From positions 2,020,813-2,084,812 of the forward strand of contig CAXIPT010000010.1 in NCBI GenBank assembly GCA_964030475.1: a stretch of 64,000 nt of DNA, given 5' to 3'. Positions within the stretch are counted from its first letter, which is position 1. The number at the start of each line of letters is the position of its first letter. This document shows positions 17,488-29,849 of this stretch, piece after piece. This DNA is from Tethya wilhelma. Lineage: Eukaryota > Porifera > Demospongiae > Tethyida > Tethyidae. Both the position numbers and the translations under genes were made by a program. The notes beneath the pieces were generated by a model. That model was not told the DNA's origin. It did not search any database and worked only from the letters and a program-made list of their open reading frames with translations.

Positions 17488-17633
17488 TTAGTCTTTCTTG
17501 AGTAAGAGTTGACGAAAGTCATCATTTGACATCTTTTTACTTGGCTCTTTGCTTTTTGCTGAATCAGCGTTGCTAGGAGATTGCCTGGCAACTGCTCGTG
17601 GTACTAGAGAGATCTGGGTCCTACTTCTACGAG

Positions 17634-17699
<66 letters not shown>

Positions 17700-20264
17700 A
17701 TGTAAACAAGTGTGAGAATATAATATTATGTGAGCGACTGTGCATGAAAAAATGCACGAAACAATCTAGCCAGTTTAAGGGATCAAAACAGAGACAAGCT
17801 ACAATATTGTAATGCTGCAAGCCACTTCAAGAGACATATCAAAACTCACAGAGGGATATCATCCACAGCTGACAATGAAGAAGCTTGTGGTTGTTGCATG
17901 GCTCTTCGTGGTATGAACGAAGGCTTGACAAACCCTCCTCCACCATCCTTATTGGCTCCTCTCTCACTCTTAGCTAGGGAATCTTCATGACGTTCTTCTC
18001 TGTCTCTCCTAGAACCTTCATTACTGTCACCTTCCCTTCCTCGAGAGCCAGCAAAGGTTGATTTCTTTGGTGGGTTAGAAATGGCCACCTTGATTCTTTT
18101 AAAGGCTAGCGAATGTTGGTTGAGTCTGGCCACGGCAATGTTAGCAGACGACTGTAAAGATATTTGGGAAACAATGATATATAACAAGTAATTTTGAAGT
18201 TAATACCGTAGAGCAGGAAAGTTTCACAGGGTTTAACTTTCACGGATGTCTCTCGTCAGATGCTTTAGCATTTTAACTTTTTCAGATGAGCTGTGCAACA
18301 CCCACACTTATATGTTACAGAGAGTTTTACGGATAAAAATTTGTGCAGATGGGATTGCGATCTGCAAATGCTAAAACTTCACAAAACTTTCCCGCTACAC
18401 AGTATTGCTCAGCTAGACTACTTCAATTTTACCTCATTTTCAAATTCAATGTATGCAAATCCTTTTGACCTTCCTTCTCTGTTCTTGATCAGTCTAACTT
18501 CCTTGATTGCACCACACTGTTCACAATGAATCAATATCAGTATCAATCAGTATCAGTGTCAATATCAATATCAGTTTCAGTGTCAATCAGTATCAATCAG
18601 TATCAGTAAATATATATATCAATCAGTATCAGTGTCAATATCAGTATCAGTAAATATCAGTATCAATCAGTATCAGTGTCAATATCAATATCAGTTTCAG
18701 TGTCAATATCAGTATCAGTAAAATCAGTATCAATCAGTATCAGTGTCAATATCAGTATCAGTAAATATCAGTATCAATCAGTATCAGTAAATATCAGTAT
18801 CAATCAGTATCAGTGTCAATATCAGTATCAGTTTTAGTGTCAATATCAGTATCAGTAAATATCAGTATCAATCAGTATCAGTGTCAATATCAGTATCAGT
18901 TTCAATATCAGTATCAGTAAAGATCAGTATCAGTAAATATCAGTATCAATCAGTATCAGTGTCAATATCAGTATCAGTTTCAGTGTCAATATCAGTATCA
19001 GTAAAGATCAGTATTAGTAAATATCAGTATCAATCAGTATCAGTGTCAATATCAGTATCAGTTTCAGTGTCAATATCAGTATCAGTAAAGATCAGTATCA
19101 ATCAGTATCAGTGTCAATATCAATATCAGTTTCAGTGTCAATATCAGTATCAATCAGTATCAGTGTCAATATCAGTATCAGTTTCAGTGTCAATATCAGT
19201 ATCAGTAAAGATCAGTATCAGTAAATATCAGTATCAATCAGTATCAGTGTCAATATCAGTATCAGTTTCAGTGTCAATATCAGTATCAGTAAAGATCAGT
19301 ATCAGTAAATATCAGCATCAATCAGTATCAGTGTCAATATCACTATCCGTTTCAGTGTCAATATCAGTATCAATATCAGTAAATATCAGTATCAATACCT
19401 GTTGAAACAGCTCTTGTAGTTGATCTTGCTCTACAGATTTTTGAATATTACTAACAAAGACAGTAGCCTTGTTTGAACGCTGAAAAATAGGGTACCAACA
19501 AAATCTAACAAGATTGAATGACAACATATTTCTTTGGTAAACTACTAACCTCACTATGGGCAGCTCCACCTGATGTGGTTGCCATGGCAATATCAGTAGA
19601 GGGGTGTGGCTGTTTGTCCCCTCGTTCTTTAAATGGTGATACGTACATCGGCTTGCCTAGCAAATCCTGTCTGTCCAGTTTCAGAGCCGGAGTGACCGGT
19701 TCTGGAGTCGAGAATTCGATGTAGGCGTACACGTTTAGTCGGTTTAGCCGACGGGTTTTGATGAGTCGAATATCAGCAATAGTACCATACTGCAAGAGTG
19801 TGAGTGAGTGCTGATAACATGATACAGACACACATACAGAAATAAGCCTTGATAGATTACGCTAGCATAATTTCAAGCATTATAGGTACTCTGAGCATCA
19901 AGAATTATGCTCTAGAGATTAAATTTTCATGCAGACACAAAAAGAAAGAAAAAAAAATTCTTACTTGGCTAAACTTCTCTCTCAGGTCTTCCTCTGTCAC
20001 CTCCTCCGCTAGGTTACTGGCAAACACCGTCCTGCTTTCTCGAGGTCCAACCACTGGGACATCACTCGGTGGCTCCATTTCCATGGCAACTTGACCTCGT
20101 TTGGCACTATCATTAGAGGGGGTGTCTCTCTTACCATCATCGTTATCAGTCTGAGAATCTTGAGTGACTGAAAATAAATGGTAGTACAGTTATAAGTTCA
20201 TATAATGTAAGCTTCCATTTTATCTAGCACTCATAGAACAATCAAGGTAGCTTCGTATCTATAC

Positions 20265-20295
<31 letters not shown>

Positions 20296-20919
20296 TGGAA
20301 GAAGGCTATGTTTGTGTGTGCCCATTTTACCTTTTGGTCGTTTCTTCGGTTCCATCTCTTCATCACTGTCGTCATAAAATACGTGAGATGCTTTGACCCT
20401 TTTGCGCTTTGTACCCTGACCTCCTGTCGAGGGTTGCTGTGTTTTTTCTTTCTTTCTTTGTGCCTTCTCTTCCTTCTTTTTCTTCTTTAGTTCCTCCTTT
20501 TTCGTGGCCTCCTTTTCTGCTGCCTATATACAATACACCATCATACCTCCACACAGTCACTCCACACACTATCACATCATCACACATCCACACTATCACA
20601 CTATCACACTTCACACTCACAGTGCTTAAAGTACAACATTAGCTTGATGAGTGAAGATGTGAGAGTGTGACAGTGTGATGGTGTGATGGTGCGAGGTTGT
20701 GACAGTGTGATGGCATGATACCTTCTCTCGTCTTTCCCCAACTCTCTTCAGTTGTGCCCCACATCTCTCCCTGGCTAGCTCAAAGGTCTCTAGACTACCC
20801 TTCTCTCTCTCAAACTGCAGCAGAGCCTCACACACTCTCTCTGGATGATCACTGGCTGAGTTGACAGCTCTTTGGAGCAGCTTACGACATGCAGCTTCAT
20901 CACCGTAGCACCTGGAGGT

Positions 20920-20981
<62 letters not shown>

Positions 20982-23900
20982 AGTGACCAATATCCTACAA
21001 TAGCAAATTTTCACCAACCTTTCCATGCTAGCATATTCTATCCAGTATTGAGCCTCTCTGCCATGTCGAGACATTACATCATCCCAAATTCTTCTGGCTT
21101 CCTCCATGTTACCATAGCAACTAGATTCGAGACTGGCTTGGTAGCGTGCCAATGTGTCATTAGGATCACCATCTTTGCCAAAGTCTGCAAGAAGGAATAT
21201 TAAAGATATTATGGTCAGGATTGAACTGAAATATCCTTAAGATGTAAATTTCGATACTGTTTTGGAGGTTTCTATGTGGTATAGAAACACGAAGGCTCAG
21301 GGAGGGTTCTATGAGTAGCCTGACGGTTTCTAAACCATGTAGAAACAGACATCATTTGAAAGCTCTCTTCAAGCTGATCACAATGGTACCAATCTAAGAC
21401 CTTCCTAGACTGAGATACAGCCCAGAATGTATCTCAAACCAATTAGACTAAGAATCTTTACAAAGTGAAGACAAAACGATACGCTTTACTTCTCCTCACA
21501 TGCTTCCAAATCATCTCTAGCTCGCTTGAACGTCTTCCTCAGTTCAATAAGGTTGCCATTTTCTACCTCAGCAACACCAGGGTGTGTGTGTGTGAGATCA
21601 GATACTGTACACGACATACATACGACATTTGATGAAGAAATTTAACGTAGAATTTCTTACAGCAGAAACAATTTCTACAAGACATTTGGCCCCATTTTAC
21701 TTTAGAGACGATAGCTATATATCTCTCACCTATGATCTCTTCGTGGCTGGCACTGTTCCGCTCCAGTGCTCTGCCATAGCCGACCCAGTAATCGGCCATC
21801 CACGGACAGTTTCTAATGGCTTGCTTGTAACCGGGCAACACAACAGAAGAGATCTTTCCAAAGTTGGAATCCTACAAAAGTTAAGAACGGGTGCATGGAT
21901 AAAATGTCATTATTAGTTTTTTTTCCTATATACTTAAGGGAAAATTTAGTGACACTAGGCACTAGATTTTTTCTATATATTATAGGGGATTTTTAGTGAC
22001 ATGCACTAAATTTTCCCTATAGTATTTGGGGAGCATTATAATGGCCTGTCACTAAAGTTCTCCTATAGTACCTGGGGGTGACATTAGTGACAGCAAGCAC
22101 TAAATTTCTCCTATAGTAGTTGAGGAAAGTTGAGCAAAAAATAATACAAAGTTATCAGTACACAGTACACAGTACGCAGTATGCAGTGCGCAGTACGCAG
22201 TACGCAGTGCGCACTATGCAGTACGCAGTGCGCAGTACGCAGTACGCAGTGCGCAGTACGCAGTACGCAGTACGCAGTACACAGTACACAGTACGCAGTA
22301 CACAGTATACAGTAACAGTACACAGTACACAGTACAGGAGAACTTTAGTGACAGGCCATTATAATGCTCCCCAAATACTATAGGGAAAATTTAGTGCACA
22401 TCAATAAATTTTCCCTATCACACTATAGGAAAAATTTAGTGCATGTCACTAAAAATCCCCTATAATAATATTATATAGGAAAAATATAGTACCTAGTGTC
22501 ACTAAATTTTCCCTTAAGTATAAATAGGGAAAAAAAAAACTAGTAATGGCATTATGTACGGAACCGTTAAGAACATTTACAATCATTGAAGCTTATTTTT
22601 TTTTGCCTTCTTTTTCCTATCCTTGGCTATGCAAAAGAATACACTAAGTCTTGTACTGCAGTATGGCTCACCAAGAAGCTTAGGTAGTTGTGCCACAGTT
22701 TATTATCGAGGGAGTGGTCTGCTATGGCTCTCTGATAGAGGGTGTTGATGAAGGCTGGGTCAGACTTGGTTGCCACGGAGTTGGAAATGTAGGAAAGATA
22801 AGCATCAAGAGTAGGAGGATCGGTAGAGACCTGTGTGTGAGTGTGTGTAGGGGGGGGAGGGGGGGGGGAGTATAGTTGGAAAATTTTGTGAGTTTTTTTT
22901 ATTTCCTGTGAACCATCAAATTGTGATATTCTGTTGCTAACCAGCTTCTCTTCAAAAGGGAGATATTCTTCCAGCTTCTTCTTAGCTCTGACGTAAGCTG
23001 GTAAGCTCTCTTCAGTCACTGCACTGTCTGAGAAATTCTGATACTCCACAAACACAGTCTCCATTCCTGTATTTCCATGCACACATGAGGAATGGGAATG
23101 AGACAATGACTTGGAATGGGATATTGGTTTGGAAATATTGATCTGGAATCAAACACGAAAGATACGTACCAATGTGAGGCACAGCTAAACATCGCTTGTA
23201 AATCTTTTCTACTTTCTCAAACTGAGCCTCACTAGAGAAAGAAGTGCAGAAATTGAAAAACTAAGATTTGAGCAATGCAAACATTTGTTGTGTTGGTACT
23301 CACACTTGAGTTCTAATGCTGTCATCTGAAGGATCATTCTGCTGCATTTGCTACAAAAGAAGAAAACAAACAAGCAAAGTAACAAATGAACAAACAAGCA
23401 AACAAACGAACAAACAAACAGAAAAACAAGCAAACAAACAAATGAACAAACAAACAGACAGACAAACATAGACAGACAAGTAAACAAACAAATGACAAAA
23501 CAAACAGACAAACAAGCAAACAAACAAGCAAACAAACAAATGAACAAACAAATGAACAAACAAACAGACAAACAGACAAACAAATGAACAAACAAATGAA
23601 CAAGCAAAACTAAAAACTTCAATGCTAATACTCTACACCTGAAAAAGTACATATAGAAACTAACATCCTGACTGACAGCCTGGTAACAAGGCCTCAACTA
23701 TCCAACCAACCAACAATAAACTACACTAACTGTAACTAACTAACCAACTAACTAACTAACCTGTAGTGAATTCAACACAGCTGTTTCAAACTCCACATAT
23801 GTCTCCCAGAGTGTCCCTGACTTGGCCACATGCAGACCACATGCAGTGATGGCCCTCTCCATTACATCACGGGTGTATTCCATGCCCTCAGGCATTAGTG

Positions 23901-24009
23901 ACATACGCTCTGTTGCAAACTTGATGTATTCTTGCCAAACTTGTATAGCTGGTATTAGAGTAGGTGTGTGTGTGTGTGTGAGTGTGTGTGTGTGTGCGTG
24001 TGAGAGAGA

Positions 24010-24063
<54 letters not shown>

Positions 24064-27000
24064 CCTCACAAAGATAATCATCTATTGCTTTCTCAAACAG
24101 CATTCTCAGCTCAAGTGCTGCTTCAGGAAGAACAGTCAACGGAAGTTCATCTTGAAACCACTGCAGCCAAATACCTAGGTGTGAGGGTGTGAGGGTGTGA
24201 GGGTGTGATAGTGTGATAGTGTGAGGCCATTATAGTATCTTGTCTTACTTTCCGTAAGAGGAAAAATGTCGCTCATGTTCTTCCTCGCCTGCCTGGCCTT
24301 GTCAAGATCTCCCTGTTGCCGTAGCAACTGAATCAGTTCCACGTGACTCTCATAATGATAGGGTGACTCTAATAACTGTATACATTTACAAATTACACTA
24401 ATTAATTGCAACTATACATGTAACTACTTTAAATTCAAGAAATAGAAATGAAAAATATCTGTAGCTAATGCAATCTTTTATGATATTCATTGCATACTAA
24501 GCAATACAAAACTGAGGTAAAGTACTATTATAGCTTTAATGGTACATATTAATAATACATGTGAATGATTGTGTAAGATTGTCACATTTAATTGTACTTA
24601 ATATGTTGCTTGATTCTCAAATCTGTTTGTAATTATTAAATTATGGGTATATAGTTTATTTCCTTGTTGAAACTATACATATTATATGAAACAAGTGAAG
24701 GTGGACTTAAACTAACATACATCACAGTCGCTATCTAATGCTGAAACTGAAAACAGTAGCTGTGGAGTTTCAGTTTCATCCTCATCTGAATTCGTGGATA
24801 TTTTATGACAAATTTTTTCATACAGTTTCACCAAAAACACTTTTATCTTTTGTTGTGGAAACAAAATGAAGATCCACAATCCAGCTCCGTACAGGAAATG
24901 AATCGATAATGCCACCACTGATAATGTGTCGAAAATGTACTTGTAGAAGTACAAAGCATTTCCCAATATCATGTTACTGGAGATGCTACTAATGGAAACC
25001 ACTGACACACACACCAACATTGTGGCATCGATTTTACTGCAGATGGGTTTCCTATGGGGTTGAGCCATTGAGATAACCAGTGCAGAGACGAGCAATACTA
25101 TTCCTGCTAAATGGAAGTACCAATACCCATTCATTAGCGATAGAAGGATTAGATTGATATAGCGGATTATAAGGTAGAAAGCTGCAAAATGGCGCAAGTC
25201 GTAAGGATCACAAGTTTTGAAACTTCCGTAAAAGACTTCCATGAAAGCGTGTAGAGTTTGTCGACGAACATTGAAATAGTTTAGGCACTTTTGGAAACAC
25301 AAGCAAGGATACAAGCAGAGTAGCATCAGTGGGATAATGTTGAACAATGTAGTCATAAATATTGCCAAGAGTGCAAAAGGAAGGTGCTCCTTTCCAAAAT
25401 ATTCAATGTCTCCACTCACTCGAAGATAAAGTCTATCAAGCGTTGTACCATTTCGGTCATAGAGAAGAATTGGAGTGAGTAAATCCAAAGATGTGTTTAA
25501 GATCTTCACGTAGGATAGCATTATGAATGTAGCAAAGGCTTCAATCAGGGAAACAGTGAGGTCCCACTCTTTCCGTATCTTCACAAAGCACTTGTAAAAT
25601 GGCTTCCACAATTTCACAACCATGCTATATCGACTGTGAAGGGTTACAAGAATAAAGGTTGCTACAACCAGCAAGAGAGGGTAGACAGCAACACCATAGT
25701 CGAGAGCTAATGTCTGCATCATGGTCATGTCAGGATGGATACAGAAAAGAGGGTAGAGAGAGCGGAAGAAATCCAAATTGAAAATTCCGTAAAAAATGGC
25801 AAGCAGTTTTGTTAGAATTCTTGTACCTGCAGTGTTATTTGAGTAAGTGAGGATGGTTCTAGTTAGAAATCGAGCTACTGCAGGTGCCACCATAAGTTGT
25901 GATGTGAGAACGTAGCCATTGAATTTTCCAGAAGAAATGGAAATTCTAAACATGATGACAATGATGTAGAACACTGTCAATGGTCCATATGCAATTGCAA
26001 TGTATTTGAGCAAATTGTAGCCAATATCAGTTGAATTGCAGCTCACACAATCCATGTGATAGGAGTATATTGCAGGGGCATACCCTTTTAAGCAGCTGCC
26101 ACACATCTGACCAGTCCGATTCATTTCTAAACCACTGCATAATTTATCATTTACTTTGGATAAATTATCACCCTTAGCAATGATGCGATAACTAAATTTC
26201 TGAGTCAAACCTTGCCTTTCGTTTGAGTTTATGGACACAAAGCATCTCTCAACACAATATCCAGCTGTGATTACTTTCAACTTTTCATTGTAAGACATGC
26301 AATAACAATAGGGCAGCATTACGATCTTTCTTGGTTCATCACAAGTGATGAATGGTAGCTTATGTGTGCTCATTGGGCATTCACAATCACTACCATTTCC
26401 ACCAACTGCAACCATACCAAATGGACAACTTGCGGTACTATCTGCTGTGATGTTTGCTTCTGGTAAGGTAGAAATGGAGAGCATTCCTTTTGAACAAGAA
26501 GATATTAATAGTATTGCTGCGATTAGGATGAAAGTTTGCACCAACTTTGACATTGTTTTGTCAAGAATTTTCATAGCTAAATCTGAGTTGATTATTTCTT
26601 CGTTAACACACTTACTAATTATAGCTACATCAAATTTGGTCTTTAAATGGACTGATTGTTGACAGGAGAAATTTAAAGAGAATCTCAAACTAGTCACAGG
26701 ACCAAGAAGTTTCTTTGATGTTTTAGTCCCAACATTATCAAAACACAATATAAATTATTATTGGTAGATCAATAACACTATTCACATGTGATCATTCTTT
26801 CATGCCCGTTAAGGACAATGAGTTTTGAAAACTGTTAGTGATTGCTCAACATATAGAAGTCCCATGCCGTGTTTATCACACGGTGTAGCCAATTGGACAT
26901 TAGCAGTTTCAGAATCAGCTAGCTAGTTGAAAGGAACTGTGTGAAACTCAAGTTCTGAAAGTTACAAACATACTACTATCAGTCTGAGATTCTAAAGAGG

Positions 27001-28296
27001 CAAATTAAAAATAATGTCAAAGTTGGTGCAAAGTTTAGTCCTAATCAAAACAATATCAATTTCTTCTTGTTCGAAAGAAGGAATACTCTCCATTTCTACT
27101 TTACCAGAAGCAAATAGCACAGCTGAAGCAGATAATACCACAAGTTGTCCATTTGGTATGGTTGCAGTTGGTGGAAATGGTAGTGTTCATGAATGCCCAA
27201 AGAAAAAGTTATCAATCATCTCTTGTAACAAACTGACAAATACTATTTAACGATGAATTATGTAGGGCTAAAAATGAACCGAACTGGTCAGATGTGTGGT
27301 AGCTGCTTAAAAGGGTATGCCCCTGCAATCTACTCCTATAACATGGACTGTTCCAAAAGTGCCCAAACTATTTCAATGTTCGTCAACAAACTCTACACGC
27401 TTTCATGGAAGTCTTTTACGGAAGCTTCAAAACTCATGATGCATACGACTTGCGTCATTTTGCAACCTTTTATCTTATAATCCATTACATTAATCTTATC
27501 CTCTTATCACTGATGAATGGATATTGGTTCTTTCCTTTAGCAGGAATAGTAATGCTCATCTCTACACTAGTTATCTCAATGGCTCAACCCCATAGGAGAC
27601 CTATCTGCAGTAAAATCGATGCCACAATGTTGGCATGTGTGTCAGTGGCTTCCATCAGTAGCATGCATGCCCAGTACTATTTTGTTGGGAAATGCTCAAT
27701 CCTTCTATAAGTCCATTTTCAGCACAATATCAGTGGTGGCACTTTTGATTCATTTCCTCTATGGAGCTGGATTGTGGATCGTCATTTTATTCCCACAACA
27801 AAAGATAAGAATATTTTTTGCTAACTTTACCAAAAAATTCGCCATAAATTGCCACAAATTCAGATGACAATGAAAATAAGACTCCACAGCTTCTATTTTC
27901 AGTTTCAGCATTGGATAGCGACTGTGATATGTTAGTTTAAGTGTACTTACTGGTTTTATAGATACAGGTAGTCTCAACGAGGAAAATAAACTGTGCCCCT
28001 TTAATTAATTTTATACCTAACATGAGCATGGTATTAAGTACAAGTGTGACATTCTACTCAACACATAATATGTACAATGACACTGTAAATCACTTAATGT
28101 ATTTAAATTTCTCAGTTTTCTACCTACTCAGTAGTGACAAAGACTCAATACTAAATATCATCCATATCAGTTTACATGAATTTCATGAACTCACAATTCT
28201 CTCCAAGTCTTCTACTTGTTGCTGTAGCTCAGTCTCACTGTCACTGGAGTCTGAGGAAGGCTCTCCATTTCTCTCTCGTGTGTTTTCTTCGTCCAT
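17488..28296 (-). CDS. SART3: SART3 homologue, 19 exons
   Basis: Coding exons in order: 28195-28296, 24249-24375, 24070-24174, 23761-23948, 23304-23350, 23170-23231, 22942-23066, 22672-22830, 21730-21871, 21500-21562, 21019-21184, 20722-20911, 20331-20523, 19965-20167, 19550-19789, 19399-19479, 18433-18516, 17850-18151 and 17488-17635. They join to 908 residues (human SART3: 963). The N-terminal half is HAT repeats, starting with P-Y-x-Y-x-x-H-V-E-L-I and I-F-P-L-T-E. A Lys-rich nuclear-localisation stretch follows in exon 13, then two RRMs (RNP1 in the second: S-K-G-F-A-Y-I-E-F). It ends in the conserved LSm-binding peptide, [18 protein letters not shown]3 recycles U4/U6 snRNPs and recruits USP4/USP15 in the nucleus. 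Intron 1 (3.8 kb) hosts another gene and its pseudogene. Confidence 0.95.
17639..17700. repeat. (GT)n(GA)n tract at SART3 exon 19 acceptor
   Basis: Read on the coding strand this is (CT)n(CA)n ending directly in the CAG of the last exon's acceptor. Confidence 0.85.
18204..18404. repeat. MITE-like foldback, family C
   Basis: Lies in SART3 intron 17. Ends are TACCGTAGAGCAGGAAAGTT and AACTTTCCCGCTACACAGTA, with inner inverted AACTTTCACGGAT-type motifs. A second copy is at 50977-51187. Confidence 0.75.
18530..19397. repeat. ATCAGT-type minisatellite filling SART3 intron 16
   Basis: About 870 bp built from 6-bp words (ATCAGT, ATCAAT, GTCAAT, AAATAT) arranged in higher-order units of roughly 100-120 bp. 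The array occupies nearly the whole intron separating exons 16 and 17, which together encode the second RRM. The open frame across it on the plus strand is an artefact of a repeat unit divisible by three. Confidence 0.9.
20925..20979. repeat. (GA)n tract at SART3 exon 12 acceptor
   Basis: On the coding strand this is a (CT)n tract ending about a dozen bases before the exon 12 acceptor. Confidence 0.85.
21335..21432. repeat. Interspersed repeat, family E (partial)
   Basis: Lies in SART3 intron 10 and retains the CATTTGAAAGCTCTCTTCAA and CTGATCACAATGGTACCAAT segments. Confidence 0.65.
21910..22549. repeat. 640-bp foldback element with central minisatellite
   Basis: Lies in SART3 intron 8. The left arm (about 21910-22070) and right arm (about 22335-22549) are inverted copies, for example GGGGAGCATTATAATGGCCT against AGGCCATTATAATGCTCCCC. 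Each arm is itself built from smaller repeats of TAGTG-CACTAAATTTTCCCTATA type. A CAGTACG/CAGTGCG minisatellite lies between them. Confidence 0.85.
22156..22335. repeat. CAGTACG / CAGTGCG minisatellite
   Basis: About 25 units of 7 bp (CAGTACG, CAGTGCG, CAGTACA) at the centre of the foldback element. There are no unique spacers, so this is not a CRISPR array. Confidence 0.85.
23355..23605. repeat. (CAAA)n-type imperfect tandem repeat
   Basis: About 250 bp of AAACAAACAAGC/ATGAACAAAC words in SART3 intron 4. On the coding strand it is T-rich and lies directly upstream of the exon 5 acceptor. Confidence 0.8.
23966..24060. repeat. (GT)n(GA)n tract in SART3 intron 3
   Basis: On the coding strand it is (CT)n then (CA)n, beginning just after the exon 3 donor and ending shortly before the exon 4 acceptor, so it makes up most of this short intron. 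Confidence 0.85.
24712..26553 (-). CDS. Multi-span membrane protein nested in SART3 intron 1
   Basis: One exon, 613 residues from the ATG at 26553; the frame stays open to an upstream ATG at 26748, but the 26553 start gives a signal peptide and is where the inverted copy begins. The ectodomain (about residues 24-170) is Cys-rich and ends in [16 protein letters not shown]. About eight hydrophobic segments follow, with conserved blocks N-G-Y-V-L-T-S-Q, a N-L-D-F-F-R-S motif, and A-Q-P-H-R-K-P-I in the last third. I recall this layout from a large family of uncharacterised sponge proteins. The cytoplasmic end is acidic. No function is known; a receptor or channel role is a guess. Transcribed in the same direction as its host gene. 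Confidence 0.8.
   Translation of the reverse strand: MSKLVQTFILIAAILLISSCSKGMLSISTLPEANITADSTASCPFGMVAVGGNGSDCECPMSTHKLPFITCDEPRKIVMLPYCYCMSYNEKLKVITAGYCVERCFVSINSNERQGLTQKFSYRIIAKGDNLSKVNDKLCSGLEMNRTGQMCGSCLKGYAPAIYSYHMDCVSCNSTDIGYNLLKYIAIAYGPLTVFYIIVIMFRISISSGKFNGYVLTSQLMVAPAVARFLTRTILTYSNNTAGTRILTKLLAIFYGIFNLDFFRSLYPLFCIHPDMTMMQTLALDYGVAVYPLLLVVATFILVTLHSRYSMVVKLWKPFYKCFVKIRKEWDLTVSLIEAFATFIMLSYVKILNTSLDLLTPILLYDRNGTTLDRLYLRVSGDIEYFGKEHLPFALLAIFMTTLFNIIPLMLLCLYPCLCFQKCLNYFNVRRQTLHAFMEVFYGSFKTCDPYDLRHFAAFYLIIRYINLILLSLMNGYWYFHLAGIVLLVSALVISMAQPHRKPICSKIDATMLVCVSVVSISSISSNMILGNALYFYKYIFDTLSVVALSIHFLYGAGLWIFILFPQQKIKVFLVKLYEKICHKISTNSDEDETETPQLLFSVSALDSDCDVC
27014..27935 (+). pseudogene. Inverted, broken copy of the nested membrane-protein gene
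   Basis: Reads in the opposite direction to the gene at 24712-26553. It starts with the same M-S-K-L-V-Q leader, keeps the Cys-rich ectodomain to [10 protein letters not shown], then jumps to the region corresponding to the last third of the protein, so most of the membrane part is deleted. Several frame changes and a stop at 27250 break it further. It ends at the same D-S-D-C-D tail. Confidence 0.85.
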
Positions 28297-28496
28297 AGCT
28301 AGCTTACAGTGTGAGTGCAACGTTCCCTCCACATCTTATACTTTGAACTTTGACCGCGCTCATTGACCTTTGTTAGTCTAATTCAACGAAACCGTTACGT
28401 CATTGAAGCAAAAAAGAAAAATTAAAAGTTCAAAAACAAGACTTCCAGAAGGAACAGAAAAAGCAACACTATTAAAAGAGAAAGGGTGCCAGGAAA
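28297..28496. promoter_or_regulatory. Divergent promoter region, SART3 / VPS9-domain gene
   Basis: Exactly 200 bp separate the two start codons, which point away from each other. No TATA box is evident. Both neighbours look like housekeeping genes. Confidence 0.6.
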
Positions 28497-29256
28497 ATGG
28501 CGCCAGTTTCTCTAAAGAAGACTATTCAGTCTTACAAAGGAGTCGCACAACAGCTGGAGACGAAGCTGGACCAGTTGACGCAAAAGAGAAACGAAATTGA
28601 GAGCAGGGGCTTTGTAGTTTTGGACGAACATTCAGTAGAAGTGCGCTCCACTCGTAAAGTAGATCTCGCTGGTGTTGAGCGACCTCTGAGACACACAACA
28701 ATGGCTGTACCTCTTCAGCAGCAGCAGCAAAAGAAGGCCACACACACCACGACTCAACTGGTTGAAGAAATCGAGACGCAATATCCTTCGAACGTGTCCT
28801 CTCTTGTTGCCACAGCAACCAATATCCTCATCGAATCGGTATCTTTACGACTGGCCTACGTCCGAGAAGTGATCAAAAAGTTGACGGGACTTTATCACGA
28901 AAATTCCAAACTTCCAACTCCACCAGAGTTGCTCTTTTCTCGCTACGAGGAGTGGATTCTGACCAATCAGAAACTGTTTGAGTTGAACACTCGTCTCTAC
29001 GATTTAGAGAAGCTCAAGTTTGACTTGAAGGAAAAGAAGCGCATCGCCAAGGAGACCATTAGGAGGATGACGAGAGAGGGAGACAGGAATATCACAGGTA
29101 CTGAGTGGGTATGCTGTGTGTATGTACTTACTGTTAGTAGGCGAATAGATTTTGTGAATTGAGTTGAATAGTTGTAGCTACATGTAGCTTACTAAGCTTT
29201 TTGTTTCCTAATTTGTGCTTTTGGATATACACACTTATACATACACTCTTCCTCAC

Positions 29257-29307
<51 letters not shown>

Positions 29308-29789
29308 NAACACACACACACACACACACACAGGAAGCCAGTTCGTCCACAGCAGCGTAGAAAGGATCCAATCCTTTCTCTCTCGGTTCCACCAACACTC
29401 CCCCACCTCCTTCTCCGACACGACCCAACTCTTCCTCCAGGAGCTCATCAATCCTCGAGGAGAGAGACAGACCCTGGAGGCGACCAAGATACAGGAGTAC
29501 ATCGACGAGTGCACTCAGGCAGCCAACAAGAATGATGGTAGTTTGATATTAGAATTTTTGCTATTCATTGTTTAGTGATGTACACTGCAAAGCTTATTTC
29601 TTAGTTATGCCAGTTTCCATGGGAATATTTGTTTGTTGCCTAGAAACTAAGAGATCAAGGTTTGCTGTAACAACATCATTTGTGGTTATTCAGCAACATA
29701 CCTGTCTCTTATGTGTTAATTCTATATGTATATTAATAGTTGTCGGTTTATTTTCAAGATCTTTCTCAGACAGTGAATTTTCAGTGATG

Positions 29790-29849
<60 letters not shown>

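Noticed and set aside
18881..19405. Open frame of 174 codons encoding Ser/Val/Ile/Gln repeats on the plus strand
   Set aside because: It is the translation of the hexamer minisatellite in SART3 intron 16; repeat units in multiples of three keep any stop-free frame open.
22156..22335. Short direct repeats that could suggest a CRISPR array
   Set aside because: Units are 7 bp, contiguous and without unique spacers; it is a eukaryotic minisatellite inside a foldback element.
23209..23697. Cys/Leu/Val-rich open frames in SART3 intron 4
   Set aside because: Translation of the CAAA-type tandem repeat, in a region between two verified SART3 exons.
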